Notes: generated by a model from the letters alone, not told the origin. Shown: positions 9,584 to 23,323, counted from the stretch's first letter. The stretch is DNA of 64,000 nucleotides from Macrobrachium rosenbergii (GCF_040412425.1 NC_089795.1:76698663-76762662); one strand, 5' to 3'. Made by a program: numbers and translations.

Positions 9584-12214
9584 ATCCTCCGCCTATTGCA
9601 TCAATTCTGTCCCCCGGGAATTATCAACCTGATTAGTAACTCCTGATACTTGGCAATTCATGTCATGTCTATCCCGTGTAATAGCAGGTTCCATGACATA
9701 ATTAATGGCACGATATAATAATTCTAATAGGCACTTCGTACGTGTAACTAAATGTTATATTTATAGCTGAAATAACAATTTCTGATGTACACTTGCTTAT
9801 TGTTTGAAATTTCTTCCTCATGTGTCAAGGGCATTAGAAATTCCATGAGAACCGTAGTTTGCGCAAAACTACGACTATTTTGTTTTAGAGAAAGTGATGC
9901 AATGACTGTCCGTTGCTAAAAGAAATGCGAAATATAAAATGCTGGATGTCTGGTCTGGAACTACGAAAAGACAAAAAAATGTAAATCTAGTATTTTTCGT
10001 GTAAATTATAAAACTTTAAAAAATCATTCATCTGGTGTAGTAAGCTTATTTTCCACCTTTTTTTTTTATATAAACGACAACACTGAAGTAACAGACAGCG
10101 AAATGTACAGATTTTAGTACACCTGGCATTTAAAGCAATGCATTACACAGAGATGACATTTTACTCGATTACTTTGAAATGTTAATTTTCCACTCATTTG
10201 ATTTGACTAAGTTTTTCATTTTTACAATTTTGAACGACTTCCTCTGCTAGCGTTCAAAACCGCTAAGTATAATTTTTTCTCTCGCGAATAATGAAATTTC
10301 AGTAAAGTTTTGTAATGGTAAAGTTTCCCTCGGTTCTGTAATCGCTACATTTTGTAAAAGCCTTCTGTTTTGGGCTAAAACAATATTTTTACGATCCTAT
10401 AAGGATAAATTCTCATTATTCACAGGTTAACCCCTAACACCAACTCTGCCATTAGGAAGGGAGGTCCTTGGCATCCATCAACTTTATTTAGCCGTTTTAT
10501 TCATTTTTCATGCAATGGTTCATTCACTTCTTCAGCCTTTTCTCTTGGTATTTTTCACCATTTTTTCCTCCAGCCATTTCCAAACTCCTTTTTTACAATC
10601 ATTCACCCTGGAATCACTTTTCACAGTGAAGTGCTATAGAAATGGCAAATGTTTACACTTGTTCTCCCTTCTTATACACCTTTATTAGCTAATGACGTGA
10701 ATTGTAACATCCAATTTTTGTACAAGACTTACAGTATGAGTTTAACAGAATATTTTTGCGACCCCTTTGGCGAGGTAATATGAATTTGGTAATGAACTGA
10801 CATCGGTTTAAATTTAATTTTTCCTTTATTTTACTCGCTACAGCTTTTTCCATGTCTTTGCAGAATTTTCGGTTTCACAGAAGAATCTCTTTCATACTTT
10901 ATCATCGATGAGATCGTCCTTAATACTTCCCGATCGCAAAATTTCACTTGTCCGCATAAGAAAGAAGGAAACTCACATTAGTTTTCACTGACATAAATAC
11001 TAGTCTAAGTCTTTAAGAATGGCTCCATTGAGCACGACAGCTTATTGTGATAGCTCAACTACTTTTCCCTTTTCCTTCTTCCATTCGCATTGCTATTACT
11101 GCTGCAACCAAGCGACATGAAAACCTCTGATGATAATCCTGAGCTTAAATATTCAATGGAATATCTGCAAATTAAACACATTCAAGACTGTATTATACCG
11201 AAATTCTAAAACAAGCAAGACAGTCGACGTAAATCCACCTTGTAGGAAATAAGATTAATATTCAGCTGATTTCAGGATAGAAATTAACTTCTGCGTATTG
11301 TAGCCATCCTACAATATACGCTGAAAGCAACTTCACGCTAAAGTATCTGATGGCGGACAGAGAGAAAATATAACGAGGGGGTTTTCCCGGTTTGAAATAT
11401 TATAATCATTATTTCTAATCTGGTTAAGGGAATTTACATTTTTCAAGTCTGTCATGAACGTGCTTTACTGTAAACAGATACATATTTAGAAATGGAAATA
11501 CAAGTGACATATTTCTATTTAATCGATAAAATGAAAGTCATAATAGTTCAAAATTCTTTCATCGGAATTTGTTAATTCTACCATTAATGTATACCACTTC
11601 TGATCTACTACACAGAAGGGTATACAAATCAAGCGTAGTTCGTTTATATATATTTGATAAAAAGAAATGAGATTGAAAAGATAGTTTTGTACTTATTCAG
11701 AAAAATAAAAAAAAGGAAGTATTTTTGTATTTTATCTAGTTAAAGAAAAAAAAAAAGGACAAATATTTCACAAAAAAATTAATTGGTGTTAACTAACACG
11801 AAAGCACCCAGAACAAGGATCATGCAAATGGGAGACATATATCCTAAGCAGAAACCTATGCATCACACGAGTAAGTAAAGAAAGAAGGCTTCCTTAAGCT
11901 GGAACCGCAGATATGACTGATGCTGGCGGATGAATGAGGAATGGAAAATGAACGAGTGTTTATGATGATGAAAGCCCCTGACGTAATGATGGATGGCTTC
12001 TGATGAGATAGCTGTGGCTGTGCTGACAAACGCTCTTACGTTAAGGCCTAGATAAAAACAGTGGTTTTGGGAGGCTTAGCCTACAGTTCATTATACTTAA
12101 TATTGGGTTGGTAAGCTATTCAAAATGCACTACAGTAATTATAGTTGCACCAGTGAAATAGAGGTAGTTGTATTTTTCCTCGGAGAGAGATTCATTGATT
12201 TTTTGAAGAGCAAA
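9584..12214. other. Long non-coding unique stretch
   Basis: Over 2.6 kb without an open frame of 60 codons, a tandem array or a recognised repeat family. One imperfect hairpin lies at about 11295-11325 (GCGTATTGTAG pairing with CTACAATATACGC, one 2-nt bulge). This is the least featured part of the window. Confidence 0.6.
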
Positions 12215-12500
12215 AAAAAGTTAAGTATACCTTAGTTTAACCAAACCACCGAGCTGATTAACAACTTTCCTAAGGCTGGCCCGAAGGATTAGATTTATTT
12301 TACGTCGCTAAGTACCAATTGGTTACCTAGCAACGGGACCTACAGCTTACTGTGGAATCCGAACCACGTTATAGCGAGAAATGAATTTCTATCACCAGAA
12401 ATAAATTCCTCTAATTCTTCACTGGCCGGTCGGAGAATCGAACGCGGGGCCAGCAGAGAGTGCTAGCTGAGAACGGTACCCACCCGTCCAATGAGGAACT
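12215..12500 (-). mobile_element. tRNA-type SINE (decapod-like)
   Basis: Read on the minus strand the element starts near 12500. It contains TGGACGGGTGG, which fits a pol III A box with one change, and about 40 nt later CGTTCGATTCTCC, a good B box. The spacing is tRNA-like. The body continues through GAATTTATTTCTGGTG, AATTCATTTCTCGC, GGTTCGGATTCC and GTTGCTAGGTAACCAATTGG to a tail near 12215. I associate this consensus with decapod crustaceans from memory; no search was run. No clear target-site duplication was found, so the ends are approximate. Single copy in this window. Confidence 0.75.
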
Positions 12501-14706
12501 AAATTAAAGGCCAATGAGATGAACAACGTAGTGAATTTTTCTAGCCCATGTCAGAAAAAAAATGGCGGGGGAGGAAGACGGGTGGGGCTTGACCACCACG
12601 GAAGAGATTTGTATTACCTGGCGTTACAGCAGAAACAAAGGTTATAGAAGCTGACTTTTAATATTAGATTGAAGAACATCAAAATCTTGAACCTGAAAAA
12701 GAACGCGTTGATTTTTTACCACCGACAATAAAGTCAATGCATCCGCTTATATATCAAAGGAGGGGCATCACGGAAGATGTGTTCAGCATCAAAACTTCAA
12801 ACATTTTTCTTGTGACTTTAACCAAAGAACCAATTTCGCGTTTCATGGTATGACCTTCTTCCCATGATTAAATGAAGACATATCAAGAACCACTACTCAC
12901 ACCGAACTACATCGTAAATATGGTGCAAGACCACATTACGCAACTTCCTGATACCAGGAAAATTATATGAGTCGTTAATTGGAAGAACAATAAAAAAGAA
13001 GTCAAGGGCAAACTGCCGTTTCCATAACGGGAGTCTATGAAATAAGTATCTAAGTTATCATGATATTTTACAAGCCCAATTTCCTGGTTAAAATCGCACT
13101 AAAATGGGTTATTCAAAGAGTAAACTTCCTAAATGAGTTAATTATATAAAATTAAGAACAATTACCGCTTTTTTTTTTATTTCTCGACCAAATGAAAAGG
13201 AGGAAAAACAATTATTTTAAAATCATACTACAAATTACCAAGGTGAATCATCGTAATAAGAATCATCTCGACAATGTATTTTTATAAGATGAAGAAAACT
13301 GCAAGCAAATGTGTGAGAGCGCGTGATTGCGTGCTGCGTAAATAAAGCTGGGTAAGAAATGAGAAAATGAGGTTAGGCTAAAAAAAAAAACAAATACACA
13401 AAACACCAAGCCATCCGCTCTGCTTCCAGACTTTTGAGAACTACGTCTTATGTGTTACTGTCATTTAAAAATCCGCATTTATTACTTGATTCCCGGTACT
13501 GAATTACCAGAAAATGATTATGATTTCATGACACCAATAAAATTCAGCAGGAGACACTCTATAATTATCATGATCACTCAAAGTAAGAGCGAAAAAATCC
13601 TTTAAGCTAAAAAGACACCCTTTTTTTTTTTTTTTTTTTTGCTGCTATTGCTGAAACGTCATCTGACTGTCAACGTGCGAACGAATCGATAGAAAGAAGA
13701 CGTTTTAATTTCGGGGAGAAATACCCTGACAAGCGATGCGAATGCAACGCGGTGGGTATCGCCGCTTCAGAAGCAATCATGAAAATTACAGAGTAACAAA
13801 TGGAACTCACTTGAAATTGAAATCCTCCGATGAAAGAAGTTCCATACGGCTAAGCTTCTTACATCAAGGATTCTGGAAATAATATCGAGAAATAACAGGT
13901 GAGGAAGACTAATCAAAGAGAGCGCTTAAAGAAGCAATACCATCGAAGGATCGACGATAGAGGTACGAACGTGGCGTAATGAGTAATCGAAAGAGATAAT
14001 GCAGAGGATAAATGCAATGAAGTGGACCTGACTTGTGAAACTTCCTGCTGACGTCACGTCATTAGAAAGAGAATGCCTCTGGCAGAAACGCATTCACTGG
14101 AACTTGAGATATTGAATAAAAAATAAACAAATAAAAAAGTACTGAGGTGCGTAAAATGACTTTCTTTAAGCTAGCATAGATTTTTTTCCATTTTCTGAAA
14201 AATTCCATGCAAATCCTTTTCAGTGTTAATTCGCATATTCATTCTCTACCCTTCTTGTAATTCGTGGTTCCTTTCTTGGAATTTGGTCAGTCATTTTCCT
14301 AACTTCGCTGCTTGCGTTCTTCGGGCTCCATTCTGTCTATTCTTTTTTTTTTTAATTAGACTTTGTAAATGCCTGACCGAGGCTGTGAGTGTAGAGCACA
14401 AAATAATGAATTTGTAACGCTCTGAAATATCACAGCTTTTTTCACAATGCAAGAGAGTACAGTTAGCCACACGAGCAGATTCCACGCCATGACTTGTAGA
14501 CTTAATTTGGTATATCTAAATACATAAATACTTAAAAAAAAGCACGAGTAAATTAATCCATATATACTTAACCCTAACCAATGCTGGGGAAAAATCTAGC
14601 ATAGCACCGAAAGGCCTTAAAATAAAATCGGTCCACCTCGCCTTTGAAGGACAACGGATGCACTTTTGCACGTCTTTTGATGGAAAAATGTGTGCGCGCG
14701 CGTGAA

Positions 14707-14746
<40 letters not shown>

Positions 14747-16472
14747 TGTGTGTGCGTGTGTGTGTGTGTGCATGATCACGGTTCCCAAGGGTACTAAGAT
14801 ACAGTTAATGGCTTTCAGGCTTTTTCGTACGACCGCTTGATTATTATAAAACGGCACCTACTACAGTAATAATATCATGTGCAATGTTGTCTGAATTGTT
14901 GGATAATTCATGTTAGTGTAACTAATTCCTTAATGGACTATGCGGCAAGGGCACTAATAAAGTTAAAAAAGTAACATGCATTAACACTGGGCTTAAGTTT
15001 ATTATCAAAGGGTAACTGTTAACGCCTTGTCATTTACGACCATAAAAAAGAACTATATCGGATATGAGACGTAGAGAATGTGTGGGCAGAAACAGCTGAA
15101 CTTCGGGAAATGCTTTACAGATATACTCTGGGGAGGTGTAGAATGACGAGGTACATATCTCTGTGGATAGAGTGGCTTTGGGGGAGTTCCCGGGAATCAT
15201 AAATTATCGTTGGCATAGGGTTGCACAGGCATTCATTGTTAACGGAATAAAGATCTTTCAAAAACTCTTTTGAGAAGATGCTTACCGAGGTCTACAATCT
15301 TGTTACATATAGCTGAAACTGCATTCATACTCGAACACAGCTGTGAAAGGGTATCAGTGTTAGCTTGAGTAACAAAAAATAATAATAATAAAATAAATTA
15401 AAAAAAGCAAAATGAACATGAAAAAAAAGTGTTTGATCTATCAACCTCATCTCTCAAAACTTCCTAAGAACAGGAAGGTTCTACTCTTCTGGTGCAATTC
15501 CGCCAGAGAGGAAAAAGATGTATGGTGAACGAAAAAAAAGAAAAAAAAGACAGACATACAAACTGCAGCAATTACGCAATGTTCTGAAGGAGCAATCCCA
15601 AATTCTAAGAACTTCATCCCTCCGCTAATGCTAAACTTTCATATGGTAATCTTCACAACAGCACCACAATTACCATTTTTCACTGATGCTCTGAATAAAT
15701 GAGTACAATTCTCGGGCGTAATTTGAGATGATTACTCTGAAGTATTTAAACCACAATGCACAAGAATATCTTGTTATTTTCCTCTCAAAAGGTAAAAATT
15801 CGTTTTCACGTGTTCATCGCGTACTTCAGTTTTATTTCTTTTGATTTTTATGAAGTTTAGGCTGTCAAGCTAAGCTCTGGGGCACTTTCGGCCATTCACA
15901 GTTTAAGGCAGTGAAAATAGGGAGTTCGAGTGGTTGGACAACAGAAAAAGGAGACACAGAAAATAAAGGAGATGAAGCACAAGGATATAAATGTGGAACT
16001 GAGAGGGCTAGCCAACAAGATTGAAGAAAAGAAGTGGGAAAAGGGGTAAATAGCGTAATTAGGTGAATCTTTCCATTACTTCTACTCTTACTCACAAAAA
16101 TACGATCGTGTCTATTCTAATGAGGTTTCTTCCCCATCGCCGAATCCCTCAGCATTCAGTTCCTGGAAGTTTTCGTGTGTAAAACCATTTTACCCGAATA
16201 GCAAACGGAGTGTAATCCCTTTAAAATGCTCCCCTCTCTGAACGGTAAACATCATAATGAGTAGGAATATCCGGTTGGATTCTATTATTATTTAATAAGG
16301 CTTAGTATCATCCATGCATAAAATATGTTTGCATAGTATTCAAGCAGGGTTTCTGTTGTAAAGGATTTTAGCAAATTCATTGTAACTGAAAGTTTGCACG
16401 AATGGAAGAGTAGCAGCACGGTCCTGAACGTACAATGCTATTCTATCACTGCCAAATGGGTTCTTTTGATTT
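12501..16472. other. Non-coding stretch with minor repeats
   Basis: No gene recognised. It contains a T20 run near 13621-13640, a TGACGTCACGTC 12-mer at 14049-14060 and a (TG)n tract listed separately. Open frames at 14223-14485 and 15865-16095 are under 80 codons and show no motif. Confidence 0.55.
14692..14770. repeat. (GT)n with (GC)n head
   Basis: Alternating purine-pyrimidine tract: TGTGCGCGCGCGTG, then TGTGTG runs to about 14770. The length and the CG alternation make it a candidate Z-DNA former. Confidence 0.9.
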
Positions 16473-16473
16473 C

Positions 16474-16531
16474 TCGTGAAACATGATATAGGAATTGGAA
16501 TTTCATGAAACATGATATAGGAATTGGAATT
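16474..16531. repeat. 29-bp tandem duplication at the SINE edge
   Basis: TCGTGAAACATGATATAGG plus AATTGGAATT is repeated directly as TCATGAAACATGATATAGG plus AATTGGAATT. The second copy holds the left target-site duplication of the adjacent SINE, so duplication followed insertion or involved the target. Confidence 0.85.
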
Positions 16532-16756
16532 GGAATATATAAAACTTTGGCCAAAGGCCCAGCGCTGGGACCTACACGGTCATTTTGCCCGAAATTAATG
16601 TTGAATCAATTGTTAGGAGAGGTTGAAAGTAAGAAGGAAGAGACCACATGAACGAAGGTACAGTAAAAGGAACGAAAGGGGTTGCAGCAAAGAACCTTAA
16701 GTAATGCCTACAGCGCACCGTGTGAGGTGCACTGACGGAACTAACCCCCTACGGGA
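16520..16756 (-). mobile_element. Dispersed SINE family A, copy 1
   Basis: Shares with copies 2-4 the order TTGGCCAAAGG, AGCGCTGGGACCTA, CAATTGTTAGGAGAGG, GAAGGTACAGTAAAAGGAA, GGGGTTGCAGC, CTTAAGTAATGCCTACAG, a GTGCAC hairpin and ACTAACCCCCTACGGG. It is shorter in the middle (the GGGCCGAAGGGACGCTG block is missing) and its 5'-end hairpin is damaged. Left GAAACATGATATA (16507-16519) and right GAAACAAGACATA (16757-16769) look like a decayed 13-bp target-site duplication (11 of 13). The simple GGAATT tail lies on the left, so transcription was probably from the minus strand. Confidence 0.8.
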
Positions 16757-17231
16757 GAAACAAGACATAAATCAGTAAACACAAAAGGAATTGTGTAGAA
16801 TCTCCAAAAACATTGCAGAAATTGATACCTGGCATAACTACAACGCAAGCTTTCACATAACTCTCCATATCGGAAACCTGGACATTATTACAGAAATAAT
16901 GAAGAAAAAAGCCAGTTCTTCCTAAAACCGCATCTTCTTGGGAAATGAGTCATATCGCCCAGGAATTTAGCGGATCACACGTTCGTTCATTTCTCCAATC
17001 GCCAGCGATATCGATGAATGCTGCACGCAGCTGAGGTTTCAAAATGAATGACTGGATGAATGGGCGCTGGCCTCGAATGGGACGTCATTTGTATCCATGG
17101 AGGATGACTTGCCCAGTTAGGAGGAAATAAATAGCGATTCATTTCGGATAGATTGGTTGTATATTTCAGACTGGCGTTACACAGATTGATAATCAATGGC
17201 AAATAATAGAAGTAAATCATGGAAAGGCCAC

Positions 17232-17288
<57 letters not shown>
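17232..17288. repeat. (AAT)n microsatellite
   Basis: About 18 units. Long minus-strand Leu/Ile frames across 16987-17460 come from this tract and the next (GA)n. Confidence 0.96.
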
Positions 17289-17328
17289 TGTTGCAAGAGT
17301 ATCTTTGAGACTGCAACTTTTTCTCTAA

Positions 17329-17331
<3 letters not shown>

Positions 17332-17374
<43 letters not shown>
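17332..17374. repeat. (GA)n microsatellite
   Basis: About 21 GA units, 43 bp after the (AAT)n tract. Confidence 0.96.
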
Positions 17375-17375
<1 letters not shown>

Positions 17376-18082
17376 AAAGGAAATTGTGGAACGAGACAGA
17401 AAATATTAGATATTTGATAGAAAAATGTGTCCTTTCAGCAACAGGATGTGGTAAGGACACACATCATTCTCACGGTTTTAAATAACAGAACATATTTGAG
17501 GTCAAAGTGTGACTTGATCAATGACCCCAACAAACCTCCCCAACACCCCAAAAAATTGTGTGAAATTTTCCTGGTTACCGAAATGACAATAAAAAATGAA
17601 TTCGCCAATTCAGGGTGCTAACGACAATTTACATTAAAGAAGAGAGTGTACGCTAATTTGGAACGTTTGAATCAAATGCGTCCGCGAACTAATCGCTGGA
17701 AGAATAAAAATGTAAAGGGATAAGAGACTGGAACAAACTCTGAAATAATCTAATCAATTCCAGCCACATTACGTTCTCCTTGGGCATTTGATCCTTTTTA
17801 ACAATCATTTTAACTGTATTTATTAATTATATATTTTTAACTTTCACACATAAGCTTGTTTTTAGAAACCTTGAGGTCGCGGGGCTTATTTTTGTGAAAT
17901 GCATCCAATAAAAACACGGTGACAACAAAAAATAATGTGAAAATAAAATGCTGGAAAAAAATATTAACAGTGTAGATAAGAATAAAGAATAAGTACTAAA
18001 AAAAGTTATTATTGAGCTTTTATATGTGGAGTAATTGGAGCAACATCATTAATATTAATTAATAATTTGAAGAAAATTACAA

Positions 18083-18500
18083 TGTTTTAGTTTTAGTTTT
18101 CTGAAAAGAAAACTATTGTCTGTCCGTCCGCACTTTTTTTCTGTCCGCACTTTTTCTGTCCGCCCTCAGATCTTAGGATAAAAACTACTAAGGCTACAAG
18201 GCTGCAAATTGGTATGTTGATCATCCACCCTCCAATCATCAAACATAAAAATTGCAGCCCTCTAGCCTCAGTAGTTTTTATTTATTTAAGGTTAAAATTA
18301 GCCATGATCGTTCGTCTGGCAACGATATGGGCCAGGCCACCACCGGGCCGTGATTAAAGTTTCATGGGCCGCAGCTCATACAACATTATCTCGAGATAAC
18401 CAAAAGATAGATCTACTTTCGGTGGCCTTGATTTTATGATGTACGGAAAACTGGATTGAGCCGAAGAAACTTGGGCGCATTTTTAACTTGTTTTTATTTC
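18083..18500. mobile_element. Hairpin-rich dispersed element
   Basis: The element begins with a perfect stem AGTTTTCT-GAAA-AGAAAACT (18095-18114). It continues with tandem CTGTCCGCACTTTTT units (18117-18170) and then a long inverted repeat: arms at about 18179-18209 and 18250-18280 (AAAACTACT.AGGCTA.A.GGCTGCAA) around an inner imperfect TATGTTGATCATC/GATCATCAAACATA pairing. A GGCC-rich block with GGGCC pairs (18330-18372) follows, and the 3' end is a near-hairpin GAGCCGAAG-AAA-CTTGGGCGC. Edges by eye; no clear target-site duplication. I associate this sequence with decapod genomic repeats from memory. No coding content. Confidence 0.7.
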
Positions 18501-21500
18501 ATAAACGCCGCCAGCCCACGTAAATTAAATTAAATTAAATCTTTTAATTACATGCATATATACGAACTAACTATCATGTAGGTTTTTTGCATCGAATTTT
18601 GATTTAACGACTATCTCATTCTTGAAAAATATTTAGAAAATAAATTTTGATTCCCTGAAAAAAATGGAGTATTTGAAACTTATCATTCTTCCAGGAAGAG
18701 CTCTTTCTCAGCCTTCAATTTTAACCCACAGTTTGCGGTGAAGCAGTTCCAGTAACAGTTTGATGTGGTTTTTGTCACTCAGGAATGTTTTTATTTATTT
18801 GCTCGAGTTTTGAAATGTTACTGCCATGATTTGCGAAATAAAACTATGAAGTGCTTTGATTTTACTGCGAATATATAACCTTCAGAATACTATACATTTT
18901 TGCTTTTATACACACTGCCGGCCTAATGTTGCAGAAGACGAACGTAACATTGACGATTTTAAACAAAACTGATTTACACCTACACATACACTTTCATGAA
19001 CAGGTTTCATTTATGTTGTGCACAAAATGGGATAGAAAAAAAATATTTTTCTAATTCCAGTGATCACCAATTTATGGGAATTTTGAATTAAGCATATATA
19101 TAATAAATAAAACATTTTGTGTGGCGCTTTATTTGCATCTGCAGTCATTAAAGAGTATTCAAAAAACATAGTGAAGGAAAAACTGAAGGCGCAAAAGACT
19201 GCTTTCTTCACGCTGATTATTAAATAAGTTAAGTATTTCTGCTGCAGAGCCAAAGAGCACAGTCAAAATCTAACTCGACCAAATTTACTGAAAAAAAATA
19301 TATCATTGTTTTATTGGCTAAGGGATGGCAAATCTAGGACAAACTTTAACATTCTTGGAAACTCGGATGATGAATTATAACCTGTTCAATCTGACTCTAT
19401 TTCTCAAAACTGCAAACCAGACCCTAAAGCCAATGAAACCAGAATCCATTGAAGCAACAGCAATAGCATTGGATATAGGTACTTCTCAGAGCAATGTCGG
19501 AAACCGTTTTCAAGTAAAATGCAGAGCAAGCACACCTTTACGCACAGCGGACATTGGTAACTTTCCGATATATCAGATACAAAATTGGTATCATTCTAAA
19601 CTTGAGGTTGCCTAACACTGTCTTGGAGGGTTTATTATAGATGACCAAGCTGTATTTACCTTAAACTTTATGAAGTGCTTAAGTGGGCTTCTTTAAATAT
19701 TCTCTATAACAATATTGTACAGCTCTTTTAAACTATGATACCTTTAATAATACTCCCTACCACTGATGACTAAGCTAACCTCGATCTGCTTTAGAGACCA
19801 CATGATTCCCACCAGGTCATCACGGAATTCAGCAATCCTTGATTTCCCTTTGCCCTATACCCTAACTTCTTTTAGGTGGCGGTATGTGGTTTATTTGGAG
19901 TCGGACTGCAAACCTTTCGCTTCCTTTCTCTCTTTTCCTTCATGCCTGGGCTAGATACATGCCCTGGATTGCTCGTACCATAAACTTTCTTATAGAGAGA
20001 GAGAGAGAGAGAGGATTTAATATAAAAATTAATGAACGAAATAACTACCCGTTTCTTGTATGAATCCAGGTGGTCTTAACTGTTAAGTTCCTCACTCACA
20101 TCCAGGAAATGTATAGCTGCGAAGATACAATTCTAATTTCTCGTGTTAAACGCAAGGAGTGGTTGGTGTAGATCTCACTACTAATTAGGTAACTCATAAT
20201 TCGTATCTTCTCGTGCATAACCAGCTGTAATTAATTTCACACTTCCATACGCAACGGGATCACATTTTTTCTTAGTTTTAGTCCTGAATCATATGTTTAG
20301 GCTTGTTAAATACATTCCAGGATAAAATATTCATGAAGTAACATATAAATTAGGAAAGGTTCATCCTTTATCTGATATTTAATTTCTTCCTTTATTACCT
20401 AATTATCAATGAAACTACCTGGAACCGAAATGCTACATAGCTCTCTTCGGTATTTCATAAAAATTTAAGAGAAAAATTTCCTTCACCAGCTACTTAAATT
20501 GCGTAGCTTTTTTTTCCGGAACTTCTTCAGGCAGTACGAACCCTGCAGCAGCCAGCAGTCATCAAACGTCATGTATGACAGAGTCAACAAAGCAATAAAG
20601 TTAAGTGTAAAAGTGCTTGCTAAGTGTTCCGAGGCGGAAGGGAGTATGTTAAACTTCGGAATGCGGTTTGGGCAATTTCGAGCGAATACTTTGCCACGCG
20701 AATTCTTTTACAAAGGATATAGCGCAGAGTTTTAATAGTTGAGTAATTTTCCTGCTTAAACGAGATTTTCCATGGTGTTTACCGCGTTTATTTTATTGCC
20801 GAGCATTCATTTTCCGCTAAATCAACCTTCCAAAGTAAAAAGGACTAACATTTAATTGTAACTACAAAAATGACTATGAAATAGAGCAGAAATTGTTTTC
20901 GAATTCCCTGGCAAAATAATGAACCTGCATCAAACGTTTTGGGTATCTACAAAAAAATAAGTCTTTATTTTGAAGTGAAGAACTGAACTTTATCCTTTTA
21001 AAAAAAAGCTATTGTCTTGGATTAATTTTAATTATTTATTATTTAAAATATCTCAGGCTGTTAATATGTTGGTTTATTTTTAACACGATTGAAGGTTTTT
21101 TTAAATTAGTTTTCAACAGAAGAATATAGTCCAATTTTTTTAACGTAGTACAGTTTGCAAAACACTTTAAAAGGAATTCCTTTGAAGTTAAGGAAAAATT
21201 TTCTTATTTTTCCAAGCGTTCTACAAACAAAGACTTCTAGATCTCTTAGCGTTAATCCGTGTTCCTTGTTGGTTCACAAGAGATAATTTCTACTTATAAC
21301 CTGTGATTAGTATGGCTTCTTGCTAATAGCCTGTGATTAGTATTGCGACGTAATGGGCTGTTAAAACTATGTCTGTTCATTTACCATCTACCTACGAAGA
21401 AAGCACTTCGTTATTAGCTGGAATATTCATTTAAAAATTAAAAAGTTATTATTTTTAGCACCCTCCATTTGTTCTTGGCACTAGTTCCTTTTATTACATC

Positions 21501-23236
21501 TCTGGCCCCATATACATTTAAGCTCTGTTTCTTGTGACTGTTCTTTTAATACCGTTACCTACATCTGGTTGGGCTGGATTTAGTAAATAGTGGAAAGGCA
21601 CTGACAGCGGAAAGACAACTGTCATATAATCTGCATGATTGTACGTTCTGCTGCATAAACTTAGCTGAACGAGTTTTTCATTTGCATCCTACTGATAATG
21701 ACAGCATTAGTTACAAGTTTTCTGACTTGGTTGGCTTTAGAAACCATTGGAGTACACTTTCCATTAGTTCAAAGCCACCAGTTTAAATTTTTACTTCACA
21801 TCTTATGCTGACTATTCGTCCAGTGCCATTAAAATCCTGGATAAGCTACACACCATCCACATAGTTAAATTCTTGTCAACCTTTGCTCAATTTCTTCACA
21901 CTGGCAAATTCTGTCAATTCAGGTTTGCCTATCGAGCTTTTGGGGTATCTTAGACATCATTTGAGAAACGTGTTTTCAGTTAGCCAAGAATAAACTTCAT
22001 TTAGAATTCACAAGAGTGAAATATTACCAGTGTGCCATAGCCGCGCAAGTATTCTTTTTTCTCTTATTTATTTCACAGCTGAACCCTGAGTTTTACTTTC
22101 GTCATTCACGAGTTCAATTTCTCAAGGATGTGACAGAACATTCGGTGCACAATATTATTGGTTTCAAAGACTTCCTGCCCCATAATTATACTCCATGGTG
22201 CATTTTTTCCTTGTGTACACAACCTTGCTAAATATGTCATCCCCAATACGGGGATAAAGTAATCGAACATATAACAATAACGTTTTTAAAATATTTAACA
22301 TAATAAAATTGCTAATTATATTAACATTGCAAAATGCAAGAAAGATAAAAAATATCGTAGACGCAGGGAAGAAACGATTTTTTTATAATTTCAAGTTTAT
22401 CTGCTCCACTATAAAGTATTTCAAAATAAGCGAAGCTAGTAGAATTTTACTTCTCCATATGATTTATTTTCATTTCAGTCTATAATGCCCTCCTACCGCA
22501 TAATGTGCTTGTGAGTACTGAAAAACGTGGATAAGGAAAGTTTCTACGGAGCCGAAAACTCCTTATTAGCGTCCGTTTTACTTTAGCCTTTTATTTCTTT
22601 AGTAACATTTGGTCTTCGTATGTTAGCCGCTTCGTTTTGTTCTCGATAACTTTTACTTTCTCCAGCTAATATTGTGAACCAGCAACGAGTAAAACTAAGA
22701 TTATATTCATAGCCTTCTGCAACACGGCACAGCATTTTTGCTCCAGGCAACAGCCTTAGATAATACGCTTCCATTAGGATGTGTATACAGCATGAAGCTA
22801 ATCACTTGTTTTCACCTCGAATTTTCGTTCCCTGGAGCTCATGCTTTAGCTATTCAGCTTCCCGAAGAATCGATCGTGTTACACACCAGATGGAACAGGA
22901 ACTGAGGAGAAAGGGTTTCCCCTTTTACAAGAAATAATTAAAATTTGCAGAGAAACAAAGAGCCAGTAATTGCCTGTATCCCGAGGAGAGAACAATAAGA
23001 CGTTTCAGGATAAAAAGCAAAAACAAAAACAAAAACGGAAAACTTAATGGAAAACTGCTTTCATCTTCTCAGTTAAAAACTGAAGACTCGTCCCCAGTCT
23101 TTAAGGGGGATGGGAATTAACGGCTGGCGTCCATTTAATTAAGAAGGCTTCCAGAGGATCACTTCCGTTGGAAAAATCTAGAATGTACTTAAAGTGCTTA
23201 TGGAATTTGAATTCCCTCTCACTCTGTTTCGATATA
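18501..23236. other. Non-coding unique stretch
   Basis: Nearly 5 kb with no recognised gene. Minor items: a short (GA)n at 19994-20012, a 14-bp direct repeat CCTGTGATTAGTAT near 21299 and 21330, and (AAAAAC)n-like sequence near 23020. Frames at 19325-19615, 20499-20735 and 22016-22231 reach 71-96 codons, have normal-looking composition but no recognised motif, and are unsupported. Confidence 0.5.
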
Positions 23237-23248
23237 TATAAATATATG

Positions 23249-23323
<75 letters not shown>

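Noticed and set aside
12105..12130. TATTGGGTTGG, similar to mariner-type terminal repeats
   Set aside because: No matching inverted end within a few kilobases and no transposase remnant; it lies near a SINE boundary.
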